A stretch of DNA of 32,859 nucleotides from Acetobacteraceae bacterium (GTDB lineage: Bacteria; Pseudomonadota; Alphaproteobacteria; Acetobacterales; Acetobacteraceae), in contig JAIXWG010000017.1 in NCBI GenBank assembly GCA_027482245.1, positions 1 to 32,859 on the forward strand, read 5' to 3'. Of the stretch, positions 1 to 8,075 are shown one piece after another. The position numbers and the translations under genes are program-made. Numbering within the stretch: the stretch's first letter is position 1; each line of letters begins with the position of its first letter. Below the pieces are notes generated by a model, which did not search any database, was not told where the DNA came from, and saw only the letters and a list, made by a program, of their open reading frames with translations.

Positions 1-1395
1 CGGTGGCGGGGCCGCCACGGGCTCGGCCGGCGGCGGCGGGGGCGGCGGCACCACGGCAGCCGGCGCGGGTTCCGGCTTCGGCGGCGGCGGGGGGCTGGCC
101 GGCGGCGCCGAAGCCTCCGGCTGCAGGCGGGGCGCGCCGGCCGCGCCCGTCGCCAGGGCGAGCCGCCCGATCTCGACATGGGCCGCCGGGCCGGCATTGC
201 GGATGACCAGCCGCAGCGCGATGGCGCCCGACGGGGCGGCGGGCAGCGGCAGCGCCACGCGCAGCGCGCCATCCGCATCGACGCGGCGCCAGCCGCTGTG
301 GCGGGGCTGGTCCGTGGCCTCGGCGGCGGCGGCCAGCAGCGCGACCTCCACCTTCGCCGCATCACCCAGCCGCAAGGCGGCCTCCAGCATGACGAGGTCG
401 GCCGGCCCGGCGGGCAGCGGCGGCAGGGACAGCCGGGCCTCCGCCCCCGGGGCGACGGCCAGCATCAGGCGGGGCACCTCGCCCCCCAGCGCGACCCGCT
501 CCGCCGTCGCGCCCTGCAGGGATGCGCTGGCCCAGGCCGTGTCGGGCAGCGGCAGCACCAGGCCGGGCGGGGGTGCCGGCAGGTCCCGCGCCGCCCAGTC
601 GAAATGCCGCGGCGCGCGCAGATGGCCGGGCTCCGCCGTCTCGACGCGCAGCGCCAGCGGCGCCCCGGCATCCGGCCCGCCGGAGGAGATCCGCACCCGG
701 TCGCCCGCCGCCGCATCGAGCGAGACCTCGAGATGCGCCTCCCCGCTGCCGGCGGGGGCGGGTTCGGGCAGGTCGAGCGCCAGCCACCCCGCCGCCAGGT
801 CACGCCCCGGCACGGTCCAGGCGCCGATGATGCGCGCGCCGGCGACCAGCCGGATGCGGAGCAGGGACGCTGGGTCCCCGGCCGGCGCCGCCAGGTGCAG
901 CGCGACGCCGCAGATGCCCTCCGCCCCCCGGCCGAGCGGCTGCATGGCGCGCGGCGGTGGCGTGGGGCCGGCGGGCACCGGGGGCAGGTCGATCACCCGG
1001 CGCGGGGCGGGGATGGGCTGCGCCGCCAGGCGGCGATGCAGGACGCCGCGCTGCGCCTCGGCTTCGGCCAGCGCGGCGGCCAGGCGGCTGACCAGGGCCG
1101 GCAGCAGGCCGCTGGCGGGCAGGGCGGGTACGCCGGGCGGCAGGCCCGTGGCCAGGGCGGCGGCGGCGGCGGCGTCCGGCGCCACGCTCGCCAGCGGGCG
1201 AAGGCCGGGGGGCAGCGGGCGGGCGGGGCCGGGCGGGGCATCGGCCTGGCGCAGCACGCCATCGACCGGTGTCAGCACGGTGATCGCCTCCGGCGCCTCG
1301 ATCCCCAGCGGCCCCATGCCGGGGGCGGCGACGATCATCGGCTTGCCGGCGGCCAGCGCGGCGAGTTCCGCGGCGCCGATCAGGAAGGCGGTCAT
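1..1395 (-). CDS. Hypothetical protein, C-terminus cut by window edge
   Basis: The frame is open for 465 codons from an ATG at 1395 to the left edge, so the protein is incomplete at its C-terminus. The start overlaps the stop of the upstream glycosyltransferase as ATGA, which suggests translational coupling. The first ~45 residues are alpha/beta-like (MTAFLIGAAELAALAAGKPM). Residues ~155-420 alternate in a beta-rich way, with stretches such as LRIRLVAGARIIGAW and LRLVIRNAGPAAHVEIG that resemble carbohydrate-binding jelly-roll folds. From about residue 425 it becomes a proline-rich tail (PPPPPKPEPAPA) that runs off the window. There is no signal peptide and no catalytic motif I recognise. It could belong to the uncharacterised DUF6212-type proteins found beside glycosyltransferases in Acetobacteraceae, but that is recollection, not a search result. 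A role in surface-glycan synthesis is inferred only from its neighbours. Confidence 0.75.
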   Translation of the reverse strand, partial: MTAFLIGAAELAALAAGKPMIVAAPGMGPLGIEAPEAITVLTPVDGVLRQADAPPGPARPLPPGLRPLASVAPDAAAAAALATGLPPGVPALPASGLLPALVSRLAAALAEAEAQRGVLHRRLAAQPIPAPRRVIDLPPVPAGPTPPPRAMQPLGRGAEGICGVALHLAAPAGDPASLLRIRLVAGARIIGAWTVPGRDLAAGWLALDLPEPAPAGSGEAHLEVSLDAAAGDRVRISSGGPDAGAPLALRVETAEPGHLRAPRHFDWAARDLPAPPPGLVLPLPDTAWASASLQGATAERVALGGEVPRLMLAVAPGAEARLSLPPLPAGPADLVMLEAALRLGDAAKVEVALLAAAAEATDQPRHSGWRRVDADGALRVALPLPAAPSGAIALRLVIRNAGPAAHVEIGRLALATGAAGAPRLQPEASAPPASPPPPPKPEPAPAAVVPPPPPPPAEPVAAPPP

Positions 1396-2618
1396 GCGGC
1401 AGTCTCCGGGAAGGCGGAAGGATCGTTGGTGGCCACGGCGAGGTCGGCCAGCCGGCTGGGAGCGGCGAGGCTGGCCGCCAGGCGCAGCTGGCCCATCCAG
1501 GCCGGGACCGCGCGCTGCCAGGTGCGGCGCGATGCCTCGGCCGTCGCGCGCCTGGCCATGGCGGCGGCGCCGGCGGGATCGGCCAGCAGGGCCGCGACGG
1601 CCTCGGCCAGGGCGGCGGCATCGGGGGCGTCGGCGATGTGGGCCAGGCGCGGGGCCTCCTCGCCCAGCCCCTCCAGCGCCGCCGCGCTCGCCACCACCGG
1701 GCAGCCACTCGCCGCGGCTTCCAGGAAGACGAGCGGCGCACCTTCGAGCCGGGAGGGCAGCACGAGCGCATCGGCGGCGAGGTACCAGGGCGTCGGGTCC
1801 GCCACCGGGCCGACCAGGCGCAGCAGGCCGCGCGGATCGCCCCGCGCCTCGGCCTCCAGGTGCCCGCGCAGCAGGCCATCGCCCAGCACCGCGATCGGCA
1901 GGTTCAGGCGGTCCGTCAGGGCGGGCAGCAGGTCCGCGCCCTTCGCTTCCTCCAGCCGTCCGACGAAGACCAGCAGCGGCTGGTCCGCGCGCAGGCCGAG
2001 CTGGGCGCGGAGCGCGGCGCGGGCGGCGTCGCGCGCCGCCGGCTGGGCGGTGACGGCGGGGGCGGGATTGTCGATGACCGCGACCCGGTCCGGCGCCAGG
2101 CCGAAGCAGGCGGCGCCGCGCCGCGCGACGGGGGCGGAAACGGCGGCCCAGGCGGCGCCGGAGGCATCCAGCGCCGGCAATTCGGGCGCGATCGAGCCGG
2201 GGGGCGGGCCTTCCGCCGCCAGGTGCAGCGCGACCAGCCGCGGCAGCCCGCGCCCGGCGACGGCGCGCATCACGCCGAGGCCCGCATCCGGCCAGGGCAG
2301 CGGCAGCAGGACCATGTCCGGCGCCTCCGCCACCAGCAGCGCCTCCGTCCCCGCGCGCTGGCGGGCGATCGCGATGGCGGCGGGCTCGTCATCCTCGCGG
2401 CCCAGCCGGGCAGGCACCAGGCGCGGCGCCGGCATCCCCGGCGGCAGGCTGGCCGCCAGCGGGCCGAGCAGCGCGGGATCGGCCGCCAGCGTCACCTGCA
2501 GCCCCGCCGCGCCGAGCCGCGCAGCCAGCTCGACGGCATGGCGTTCGGTGCCGCCGAAGCGGAGGGAGGGGAGCGGCACCAGCAGCCGCTTCAGCTGGCG
2601 GACCGGCGTCAGCGCCAT
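1392..2618 (-). CDS. GT-B fold glycosyltransferase (GT4-like)
   Basis: A 408-residue glycosyltransferase of the GT-B fold, probably family GT4, which transfers a sugar from a nucleotide-sugar donor to a glycan or lipid acceptor at the cytoplasmic face. The N-terminal half carries the acceptor-side glycine motif RFGGTERHAVELAARL (residues ~20-35). The C-terminal half has the donor-domain signatures FVGRLEEAKGADLL, AVLGDGLL, and near residue 290 the E-x7-E element EGAPLVFLE followed by AAASGCPVVAS. There is no signal peptide or membrane helix, as is usual in the family. The ATG at 2618 has no convincing Shine-Dalgarno sequence, so the start is slightly uncertain, although the protein reads as full length from there. 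It lies 122 bases downstream of a double glycosyltransferase and overlaps the next gene, so the three probably form one operon. Donor and acceptor cannot be inferred. Confidence 0.88.
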   Translation of the reverse strand: MALTPVRQLKRLLVPLPSLRFGGTERHAVELAARLGAAGLQVTLAADPALLGPLAASLPPGMPAPRLVPARLGREDDEPAAIAIARQRAGTEALLVAEAPDMVLLPLPWPDAGLGVMRAVAGRGLPRLVALHLAAEGPPPGSIAPELPALDASGAAWAAVSAPVARRGAACFGLAPDRVAVIDNPAPAVTAQPAARDAARAALRAQLGLRADQPLLVFVGRLEEAKGADLLPALTDRLNLPIAVLGDGLLRGHLEAEARGDPRGLLRLVGPVADPTPWYLAADALVLPSRLEGAPLVFLEAAASGCPVVASAAALEGLGEEAPRLAHIADAPDAAALAEAVAALLADPAGAAAMARRATAEASRRTWQRAVPAWMGQLRLAASLAAPSRLADLAVATNDPSAFPETAA

Positions 2619-2740
2619 GGGACCGCGCGCGCGGGGCCGCGGGACATCCGCATGCAGGAGGGTGTCGATCCGCCGGGCGCCATCCCGCGGTGGTAGCGCA
2701 AGCCCGCGCCGCGCGCCACGCCCGGCGCCGATCCGCCCTG

Positions 2741-5029
2741 TCAGGCCAGGACCGAGGCCGCCGCCACCCGCGGCACGCCCCGCGCCAGCGCGGCCAGCGT
2801 GCCCATCGCGGGCGCCAGCGCCTGCGGGCCGAAATGGCGGCGGCCGAAGGCGAAGGCGGCTTCCGCCATGCGCGCCCGCGCCGCGCGGTCCCGCACCAGC
2901 TTGGCCAGCGCCGCCACGAAGGCCGCGCGGTCCTCCGCCAGGGCATAGGCCGTGCCGGCGCCGCCCTGGATGCCGTAGAGCGCCTCCGCCGTCAGCACGC
3001 TCGGCAGGCCGCTGGCGAGGTACTCCACCGTCTTGATCTTCAGCCCGCCGCCGTAGAAGACCGGGTTCACGCCGATGTCGAGCGTGCCGAGGAAGGCCAG
3101 GTGGTCCGGCACCTCTCCGTGCAGCACCACGCCGGGGCGCCCCGCCGGCATGGCGGCGCAGACGCCGCCGGCCACGTGCAGCTCCGCCCCCAGGGTCTGG
3201 ATGGCGGGCCAGACCTGGTCCAGCAGCCAGCGCAGCCCGTCCCGGTTCATCGGGCTGTCGCCGCCGATGAAGCCGATGCGCGGCAGGCTGCCCGGGGCTG
3301 ATCCGCGCGCGGGCAGCAGCGCGGGCATGGCGTGCGGCGCCAGCACCACGCGGCCGGGCAGCAGCGCTTCCAGCCAGCGCGCCTCCTCCGCCTGGATGGC
3401 CATGACCTGCGCGAAGCCGTCCAGGATCTTCAGCTCCTCCGCCACGGGGATCTGGATGAAGTGCTCCTGCCCGAACAGGCGGAAGTTCTGGGCGCGGAGC
3501 GACATGACGTCATGCGTGTCCAGCACCGTCATCTTCGGCATCCCCGCCGCCAGCCGCATCCAGGACAGGCGGAGATACTGCACCATGACGGCCTGCGGCG
3601 GGTTGCGGGCCAGATGCGCTTCCAGCGAGGCCAGCAGCGCACCGTCGAAGCGCGTCTTCTCGAACGGCGTCAGGCCCCAGGGCATCGGCGCCTCGCCGGC
3701 CGGAAGCGGCGTGAACAGGCGCCCGCGCCGGCCCAGCGCGTTGCGCGCCGCCTGCCGCTCCGCGCCCGGCAACTCGCCGGTGAAGAGGAGGTCGAGGTCG
3801 AACTCCTCCCGCGCCGCCGCCACCACCGCGGAGATGCGGGCCTGGTTTCCGAGGCTGCCGCGCCAGTACGGCACATCAGTCAGCATCAGCAGGCGCGGCC
3901 GGTCGAGCATGGCGGCGAGGCCGGCGGGGGAGGCGAGGGCCGCGCGCGAGGCCGCCACCTCCAGCGCATAGCGCTGGAACAGCCGGGCGGAGGCCTCCGC
4001 GACCTCCGCCCGGAAGGCGGCGGAGGCCAGCCAGCGCCGGGCGTGGCGGGCGACGGCGGCGGCATCGGGCGCGGCGTGGAAGACATGCTCCGCCGGGAGG
4101 CCGGCGAAGGCGGCGGCGGTGCCGATCACCGGCCGGCCGCGCGCCAGCGCCTCCACCGTCTTGATCTTCAGGCCCGTGCCGCCCTCATGCGGGTTCACGC
4201 CCAGGTCGGCCTCGGCATAGAGCGCGTCGGGGTCGGGGACCGGGCCGAGCAGGTGCAGGCCCTCCGCCGGGGACAGGGCCTGGCAGGCATCGCCGGCGAC
4301 CACCATGCGCCCGCCCGCGGCCGCGACCTCCGCCGGCGGCAGCGCCGCCAGGAAGCGGCGGAGCGCCCGGGTGTTCAGCGGGTTGCCGCTGCTGATGTAG
4401 CCGATGGAGAGGCCTTCCCCCGGCGGCAGGGGCGGGCGCGGGTCGGCGGGCAGGTGGCCGAGCGTGGCCGTCGCGGCGCGCGTCACCCCGGTGAAATGGC
4501 GCCGTTCCTCCTGCTGGATCGCGAGCACGAGGTCCGCGCGGTCCAGCCCCGCCGCCTCCTCCCCGGCCGTCGTGGCGAAGAAGCGGTTCTCCAGCCCGAT
4601 CGCGGCCAGCGCCTCCGCCCGTCCGGCGAAGATGTCATGCGCGTCGATCACCTTGATCGTGCGGTGGTCGAAGAAGTCGAGGGCGCGGGAGAGGAAGACG
4701 TAGTTCACCAGCACCAGGTCGAAGCGGGGCTCGCGCGCGGCCAGCGCGGCGAAGGCGGCCTCGGCCTCCGGCAGGATCCAGTCGTCGATGGCGTTGAGGG
4801 GGGCGAGGCTGCGCGCCTCCCGCGCCCGGTCATGCGGCACCTCGACGAGTTCGTCCCAGGCGTCGCGCATGGCGGCCAGGGCGGCGGGGGAGGGGTTCTC
4901 CCGCATCAGCAGGCAGAGGTGGATGGCGTGGCCCGCCGCCTTCAGGCCGGACAGGACCGCATGGATGCGGGCGCGGTTGCCGGCATCCTGCGGGTGGCTG
5001 GGGGTGGGCGAGATGGCCAGGATGCGCAT
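2741..5029 (-). CDS. Tandem two-domain glycosyltransferase
   Basis: A 762-residue protein with two consecutive GT-B glycosyltransferase units, about residues 1-370 and 377-762. The units share motifs in the same order: an opening strand and NxARI segment (AGNRARIHAV; LGNQARISAV), a D-x-HD element (IDAHDIF; LDTHDVM), AIQQEE versus AIQAEE, and the donor-site block LGVNPHEGGTGLKIKTVEAL versus IGVNPVFYGGGLKIKTVEYL. This points to internal duplication or fusion of related domains, a layout used by dual-transfer enzymes that build capsule or O-antigen repeats. I chose the ATG at 5029 (MRILAISPTPSHPQDAG), where family homology begins. An upstream ATG at 5128 would add 33 basic, repetitive residues encoded by a short DNA repeat. 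It is probably the first gene of the minus-strand glycan operon. Specificity is unknown, and whether both halves are catalytic cannot be told. Confidence 0.85.
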   Translation of the reverse strand: MRILAISPTPSHPQDAGNRARIHAVLSGLKAAGHAIHLCLLMRENPSPAALAAMRDAWDELVEVPHDRAREARSLAPLNAIDDWILPEAEAAFAALAAREPRFDLVLVNYVFLSRALDFFDHRTIKVIDAHDIFAGRAEALAAIGLENRFFATTAGEEAAGLDRADLVLAIQQEERRHFTGVTRAATATLGHLPADPRPPLPPGEGLSIGYISSGNPLNTRALRRFLAALPPAEVAAAGGRMVVAGDACQALSPAEGLHLLGPVPDPDALYAEADLGVNPHEGGTGLKIKTVEALARGRPVIGTAAAFAGLPAEHVFHAAPDAAAVARHARRWLASAAFRAEVAEASARLFQRYALEVAASRAALASPAGLAAMLDRPRLLMLTDVPYWRGSLGNQARISAVVAAAREEFDLDLLFTGELPGAERQAARNALGRRGRLFTPLPAGEAPMPWGLTPFEKTRFDGALLASLEAHLARNPPQAVMVQYLRLSWMRLAAGMPKMTVLDTHDVMSLRAQNFRLFGQEHFIQIPVAEELKILDGFAQVMAIQAEEARWLEALLPGRVVLAPHAMPALLPARGSAPGSLPRIGFIGGDSPMNRDGLRWLLDQVWPAIQTLGAELHVAGGVCAAMPAGRPGVVLHGEVPDHLAFLGTLDIGVNPVFYGGGLKIKTVEYLASGLPSVLTAEALYGIQGGAGTAYALAEDRAAFVAALAKLVRDRAARARMAEAAFAFGRRHFGPQALAPAMGTLAALARGVPRVAAASVLA

Positions 5030-5067
5030 GCCGGCGGAGTCTGGCGCCCCGCACCGCCCTTTGCCAA

Positions 5068-5109
5068 GGGTGCCGCGCTTGCGCGCGGTGGGGGTGCCGC
5101 GCTTGCGCG
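5068..5109. repeat. Short direct repeat, 18 bases twice, period 24
   Basis: The sequence GGGTGCCGCGCTTGCGCG occurs at 5068-5085 and again at 5092-5109. It lies between the tandem glycosyltransferase start (5029, minus) and rpsB (5304, plus). It accounts for the repetitive basic N-terminal extension (RKRGT twice) that appears if the upstream glycosyltransferase start is used, and so argues against that start. Confidence 0.85.
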
Positions 5110-5215
5110 GGCTGCCCGCCTGGGGCATACCGCGCCCGCCGGTCCGGGACTGAACGCCCGGGACGGCAAATTCGCACGCGCTGCACCCTTCCGGCAGGCC
5201 TCACGGCCTGGCGAG

Positions 5216-5277
5216 GGTCCGGTCCCCACCCCCTCGGTTCACGGGGCGGGGGCGGCAGCGCGGAGGCAAACCGGACC
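5216..5277 (+). promoter_or_regulatory. Foldable rpsB 5' leader
   Basis: Just upstream of the rpsB ribosome-binding site, GGTCCGGT (5216-5223) is perfectly complementary to ACCGGACC (5270-5277). Inside this 8-bp closing stem, CCCCACCCCC (5224-5233) can pair with GGGGCGGGGG (5243-5252) with one mismatch, around a loop of nine bases. A smaller hairpin (5195-5200 with 5205-5210) precedes it. The rpsB Shine-Dalgarno (AGGAAGGA, 5289-5296) follows the closing stem by 11 bases. S2 represses its own mRNA in several bacteria, so an S2-binding or attenuating leader is plausible, but this is inferred from pairing alone in very GC-rich DNA. Confidence 0.3.
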
Positions 5278-5303
5278 ACTGGAAGCTAGGAAGGAACTCG
5301 CCG

Positions 5304-6104
5304 ATGGCGATGCCCGACGTCACCCTGCGCGGCCTGCTCGAGGCCGGCGTCCATTTCGGACACCACACGCGCCGCTGGAACCCCAAGATGGCGCCGTACA
5401 TCTTCGGCGTCCGCAACCAGGTCCACATCCTGGACCTGCAGCAGACCGTCCCGATGATGGACCGCGCGCTGCGCGCCATCCGTGACGTGGTGGCCGGTGG
5501 CGGCCGCGTGCTGCTGGTCGGCACCAAGAAGGCGGCGGCGGACTACGTGGCGGAAAGCGCCGCGCGCTGCGGCCAGTACTACGTGAACCATCGCTGGCTC
5601 GGCGGCATGCTGACGAACTGGAAGACCATCCAGGGCAGCATCAAGCGCCTGAAGCAGATGGAAGAGCAGCTCGGCGGCAACATCCAGGGCCTCACCAAGA
5701 AGGAAGTCCTGATGCTGACGCGGGACAAGGAGAAGCTGGACCGCGCGCTCGGCGGCATCAAGGACATGGGCGGCCTGCCCGACATCATCTTCGTCATCGA
5801 CACGGTGAAGGAGAAGCTGGCGATCGAGGAGGCCAACAAGCTCGGCATCCCCGTCGTGGCCGTCGTGGACAGCAACGCCGATCCCTCCGGCATCGCCTTC
5901 CCGATCCCGGGCAATGACGACGCGATCCGCGCCATCCACCTGTACTGCGACAGCGTCGCCGGCGCGGTGTTGGACGGCATCTCGGCGGAACTCGGCTCCT
6001 CCGGCGCCGACCTCGGCGCGCAGGCGGACCTGCCGATCGAGGCGCTGCCCGACGTGGCGGCCGAGGTGCTGCCCGAGGCCGCGGCCGAGCAGCCGGGCGC
6101 CTGA
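5304..6104 (+). CDS. rpsB: 30S ribosomal protein S2
   Basis: Ribosomal protein S2 (266 residues), a late-assembling protein of the 30S subunit that binds 16S rRNA and helps recruit S1. The N-terminus reads [20 protein letters not shown], followed by the S2 signatures [11 protein letters not shown] and [15 protein letters not shown] and the C-terminal motif [17 protein letters not shown]. It is somewhat longer than the ~240-residue enterobacterial protein because of an acidic, alanine-rich tail (about residues 232-266), common in alphaproteobacteria. The ATG at 5304 is preceded by AGGAAGGA at seven bases. It heads the conserved rpsB-tsf-pyrH-frr block, with tsf 136 bases downstream beyond a terminator-like hairpin. 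The leader can fold (see 5216-5277). Confidence 0.98.
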   Translation: MAMPDVTLRGLLEAGVHFGHHTRRWNPKMAPYIFGVRNQVHILDLQQTVPMMDRALRAIRDVVAGGGRVLLVGTKKAAADYVAESAARCGQYYVNHRWLGGMLTNWKTIQGSIKRLKQMEEQLGGNIQGLTKKEVLMLTRDKEKLDRALGGIKDMGGLPDIIFVIDTVKEKLAIEEANKLGIPVVAVVDSNADPSGIAFPIPGNDDAIRAIHLYCDSVAGAVLDGISAELGSSGADLGAQADLPIEALPDVAAEVLPEAAAEQPGA

Positions 6105-6112
6105 CGCCTTCG

Positions 6113-6139
6113 CGCCCCGGGCCCAGGCCCGGGGCGTTT
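6113..6139 (+). terminator. Terminator-like hairpin between rpsB and tsf
   Basis: A 10-bp perfect GC stem (CGCCCCGGGC at 6113-6122 with its complement at 6127-6136), a 4-base loop and then TTT. It begins nine bases after the rpsB stop. The T tract is short, so partial termination or attenuation that lowers tsf relative to rpsB is more likely than a full stop. Confidence 0.55.
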
Positions 6140-6240
6140 CCTGACGGGCCGGGCCGAGACTGCCCGGCACGCTGATGTACCCCAGGCCGCCGGGCTCTGC
6201 CCCGATGCGGCCGTGATTCGATGGATCGGGAGCGATCGAT

Positions 6241-7149
6241 ATGGCCGAGATCACCGCGGCGATGGTGCGCGACCTGCGCGAGAAGACCGGCGCCGGCATG
6301 ATGGACTGCAAGAAGGCGCTGGTCGAATCCGACGGCGACATGGAAGGCGCCATCGACTGGCTGCGGAAGAAGGGCCTGTCGGCCGCCGCGAAGAAGTCCG
6401 GCCGCGTGGCGTCCGAGGGCCTGGTGGCCGTCGCCTCCGGCCCCAACGTCGCCGCGATGGTCGAGGTGAATGCCGAGACGGACTTCCTGGCGCGCAACGA
6501 GACGTTCCAGAACTTCGCCGCCGAGGTCGCCAGCCTGGCGCTCTCCGTCGGCGAGGATGTGGAAGCGCTGAAGGCCGCGACCTTCCCCGGCACGACGCAC
6601 AGCACGCAGGACGAGTTGGTCAAGCTGATCGCCACGATCGGCGAGAACATGTCGATCCGCCGCGCCAAGGTGCTGCGCGTGCCGTCCGGCACCGTCGCCA
6701 CCTACATCCACAACGCCGTGAAGCCCGGCCTCGGCAAGATCGGCGTGCTGGTCGCGCTGGAAGCCGAGAGCGAGCAGCAGGCGCTGGAGACGCTCGGCCG
6801 CCAGATCGGCATGCATGTCGCCGCGGCTCGTCCGGAGGCGCTCGACATTTCCAATGTCGAGAGCTCCGCGCTGGAGCGCGAGAAGAACGTGCTGCGCGAG
6901 CAGGCCGCCGGTTCGGGCAAGCCCGCCGCGATCATCGAGAAGATGATCGAGGGCCGCATCCGCAAGTACTACGAGGAAGTGGTGCTGCTGGAGCAGGTCT
7001 GGGTGCATGACGGCGAGAGCCGCGTGAAGCAGGTCGTGCAGAAGGCCGGCGGCAAGCTGACGGGCTTCGCCCGCTTCCAGCTGGGCGAGGGCATCGAGAA
7101 GGCGCAGACCGACTTCGCCGCCGAGGTCGCCGCGGCCGCCAAGGGCTGA
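6241..7149 (+). CDS. tsf: Translation elongation factor Ts
   Basis: EF-Ts (302 residues), the cytoplasmic nucleotide-exchange factor that releases GDP from EF-Tu. The N-terminal UBA-like domain reads [20 protein letters not shown] and [20 protein letters not shown]. The core begins with the EF-Tu-contacting motif [11 protein letters not shown], whose TDF element inserts into the G domain of EF-Tu, and a coiled-coil segment follows in the second half ([15 protein letters not shown]). Length fits the family. The ATG at 6241 has GGGAGCG upstream. The gene lies between two hairpins (6113-6139 and 7156-7193), so its dose may be set separately from rpsB and pyrH, although the order rpsB-tsf-pyrH-frr is conserved. 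Confidence 0.98.
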   Translation: MAEITAAMVRDLREKTGAGMMDCKKALVESDGDMEGAIDWLRKKGLSAAAKKSGRVASEGLVAVASGPNVAAMVEVNAETDFLARNETFQNFAAEVASLALSVGEDVEALKAATFPGTTHSTQDELVKLIATIGENMSIRRAKVLRVPSGTVATYIHNAVKPGLGKIGVLVALEAESEQQALETLGRQIGMHVAAARPEALDISNVESSALEREKNVLREQAAGSGKPAAIIEKMIEGRIRKYYEEVVLLEQVWVHDGESRVKQVVQKAGGKLTGFARFQLGEGIEKAQTDFAAEVAAAAKG

Positions 7150-7155
7150 GGCCCG

Positions 7156-7193
7156 CCGGCGCCCCGCCTGGGACATCCCAGCCGGGGCGCCGG
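7156..7193 (+). terminator. Long hairpin after tsf
   Basis: CCGGCGCCCC (7156-7165) pairs with GGGGCGCCGG (7184-7193). The stem continues inwards past one mismatch to CTGGG/CCCAG, giving about 16 pairs in total. It starts seven bases after the tsf stop. No T run follows, so it is either a weak or Rho-assisted terminator or an mRNA-stabilising 3' structure. Confidence 0.5.
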
Positions 7194-7216
7194 TGACTGT
7201 TCCGTCGGGTGCGGGT

Positions 7217-7230
7217 CTTCGTATACGAAG
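7217..7230. promoter_or_regulatory. Perfect 14-bp palindrome upstream of pyrH
   Basis: CTTCGTATACGAAG is a perfect, fairly AT-rich palindrome lying 109 bases before the pyrH start and 24 bases beyond the post-tsf hairpin. Its size and symmetry fit a dimeric-repressor operator or a site overlapping a pyrH promoter. The bound factor is unknown. Confidence 0.35.
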
Positions 7231-7338
7231 CCTGCTCTCGGCATGGTGTGACAGGGCGGGCAGGGTGCTCGCCTTGCCGCCGCCATGATGCGCCGCCTAT
7301 GGTGCGCAACCCCTCGCTACCCGGATACTTCGCCGCCC

Positions 7339-8061
7339 ATGAGCAGACCCCCCATCTACAAGCGCGTCCTGCTCAAGGTGTCCGGCGAGGCGCTGATGGG
7401 TGCCCGTGACTACGGGCTCGACATCGGCGTGCTGCGCCGCATCGCCGAAGACGTGCGGGATGTGGTGAACCTGGGCGTCCAGGTCTGCATGGTGATCGGC
7501 GGGGGGAACATCTTCCGCGGCGTGGCCGGCGCCTCCGCCGGCATGGACCGCGCCCAGGCCGATGGCATGGGCATGCTGGCCACCGTGATGAACGCGCTGG
7601 CGATGCAGAACTGGCTGGAGAAGATGGGCGTGCCCACGCGGGTGCAGTCCGCCATCTCCATGGCCAGCCTGGCGGAGCCCTTCATCCGCCGCCGCGCCAT
7701 CCGGCACATGGAGAAGGGCCGCGTGGTGATCTTCGCCGCCGGCACGGGCAACCCCTTCTTCACGACCGACACCGCCGCCGCGCTGCGCGCCGCCGAGATG
7801 GGCTGCGACGCCCTGCTGAAGGGCACCCAGGTCGATGGCATCTACGCCGCCGACCCGCGCAAGAATCCGAATGCCGAGCGCTATGAGCAGCTGACCTACC
7901 TCGAGGTCCTGGCGCGCGACCTGCAGGTGATGGACGCCGCCGCCATCAGCCTGGCGCGTGAGAACAAGCTGCCGATCGTCGTCTTCAACATCCACGAACC
8001 CGGTGCCTTCACCGCGGTGATGCTGGGCGACGGCAAGTTCACCACCGTGATCGATCCGTAG
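7339..8061 (+). CDS. pyrH: Uridylate (UMP) kinase
   Basis: UMP kinase (240 residues) of the amino-acid-kinase fold. It phosphorylates UMP to UDP with ATP in pyrimidine nucleotide synthesis and is a cytoplasmic hexamer in characterised bacteria. Visible motifs are the phosphate-binding [14 protein letters not shown] near the N-terminus, the glycine-rich [10 protein letters not shown], the UMP-site region [20 protein letters not shown], and the ATP-site segment [17 protein letters not shown]. The ATG at 7339 ([12 protein letters not shown]) places the first strand as in the family. An in-frame ATG at 7285 would add 18 unlikely residues. It is followed 14 bases later by frr, as in most proteobacteria. 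A palindrome at 7217-7230 may mark its own promoter control. Confidence 0.97.
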   Translation: MSRPPIYKRVLLKVSGEALMGARDYGLDIGVLRRIAEDVRDVVNLGVQVCMVIGGGNIFRGVAGASAGMDRAQADGMGMLATVMNALAMQNWLEKMGVPTRVQSAISMASLAEPFIRRRAIRHMEKGRVVIFAAGTGNPFFTTDTAAALRAAEMGCDALLKGTQVDGIYAADPRKNPNAERYEQLTYLEVLARDLQVMDAAAISLARENKLPIVVFNIHEPGAFTAVMLGDGKFTTVIDP

Positions 8062-8075
8062 GGAGAAGGGCAGGC

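Noticed and set aside
178..3036. Very long plus-strand frame of 952 codons opposite the glycosyltransferases
   Set aside because: It is the antisense shadow of real minus-strand genes in extremely GC-rich DNA. Its composition is dominated by Arg, Gly, Ala and Gln, with no domain, and it spans two well-supported genes and their gap.
3332..5485. Plus-strand frame of 717 codons
   Set aside because: It lies opposite the tandem glycosyltransferase and continues into rpsB in another frame. Composition is Arg/Gly/Gln-rich with no recognisable motif.
5286..6701. Minus-strand frame of 471 codons opposite rpsB and tsf
   Set aside because: Antisense to two highly conserved essential genes; low-complexity His/Asp/Ala/Arg-rich content.
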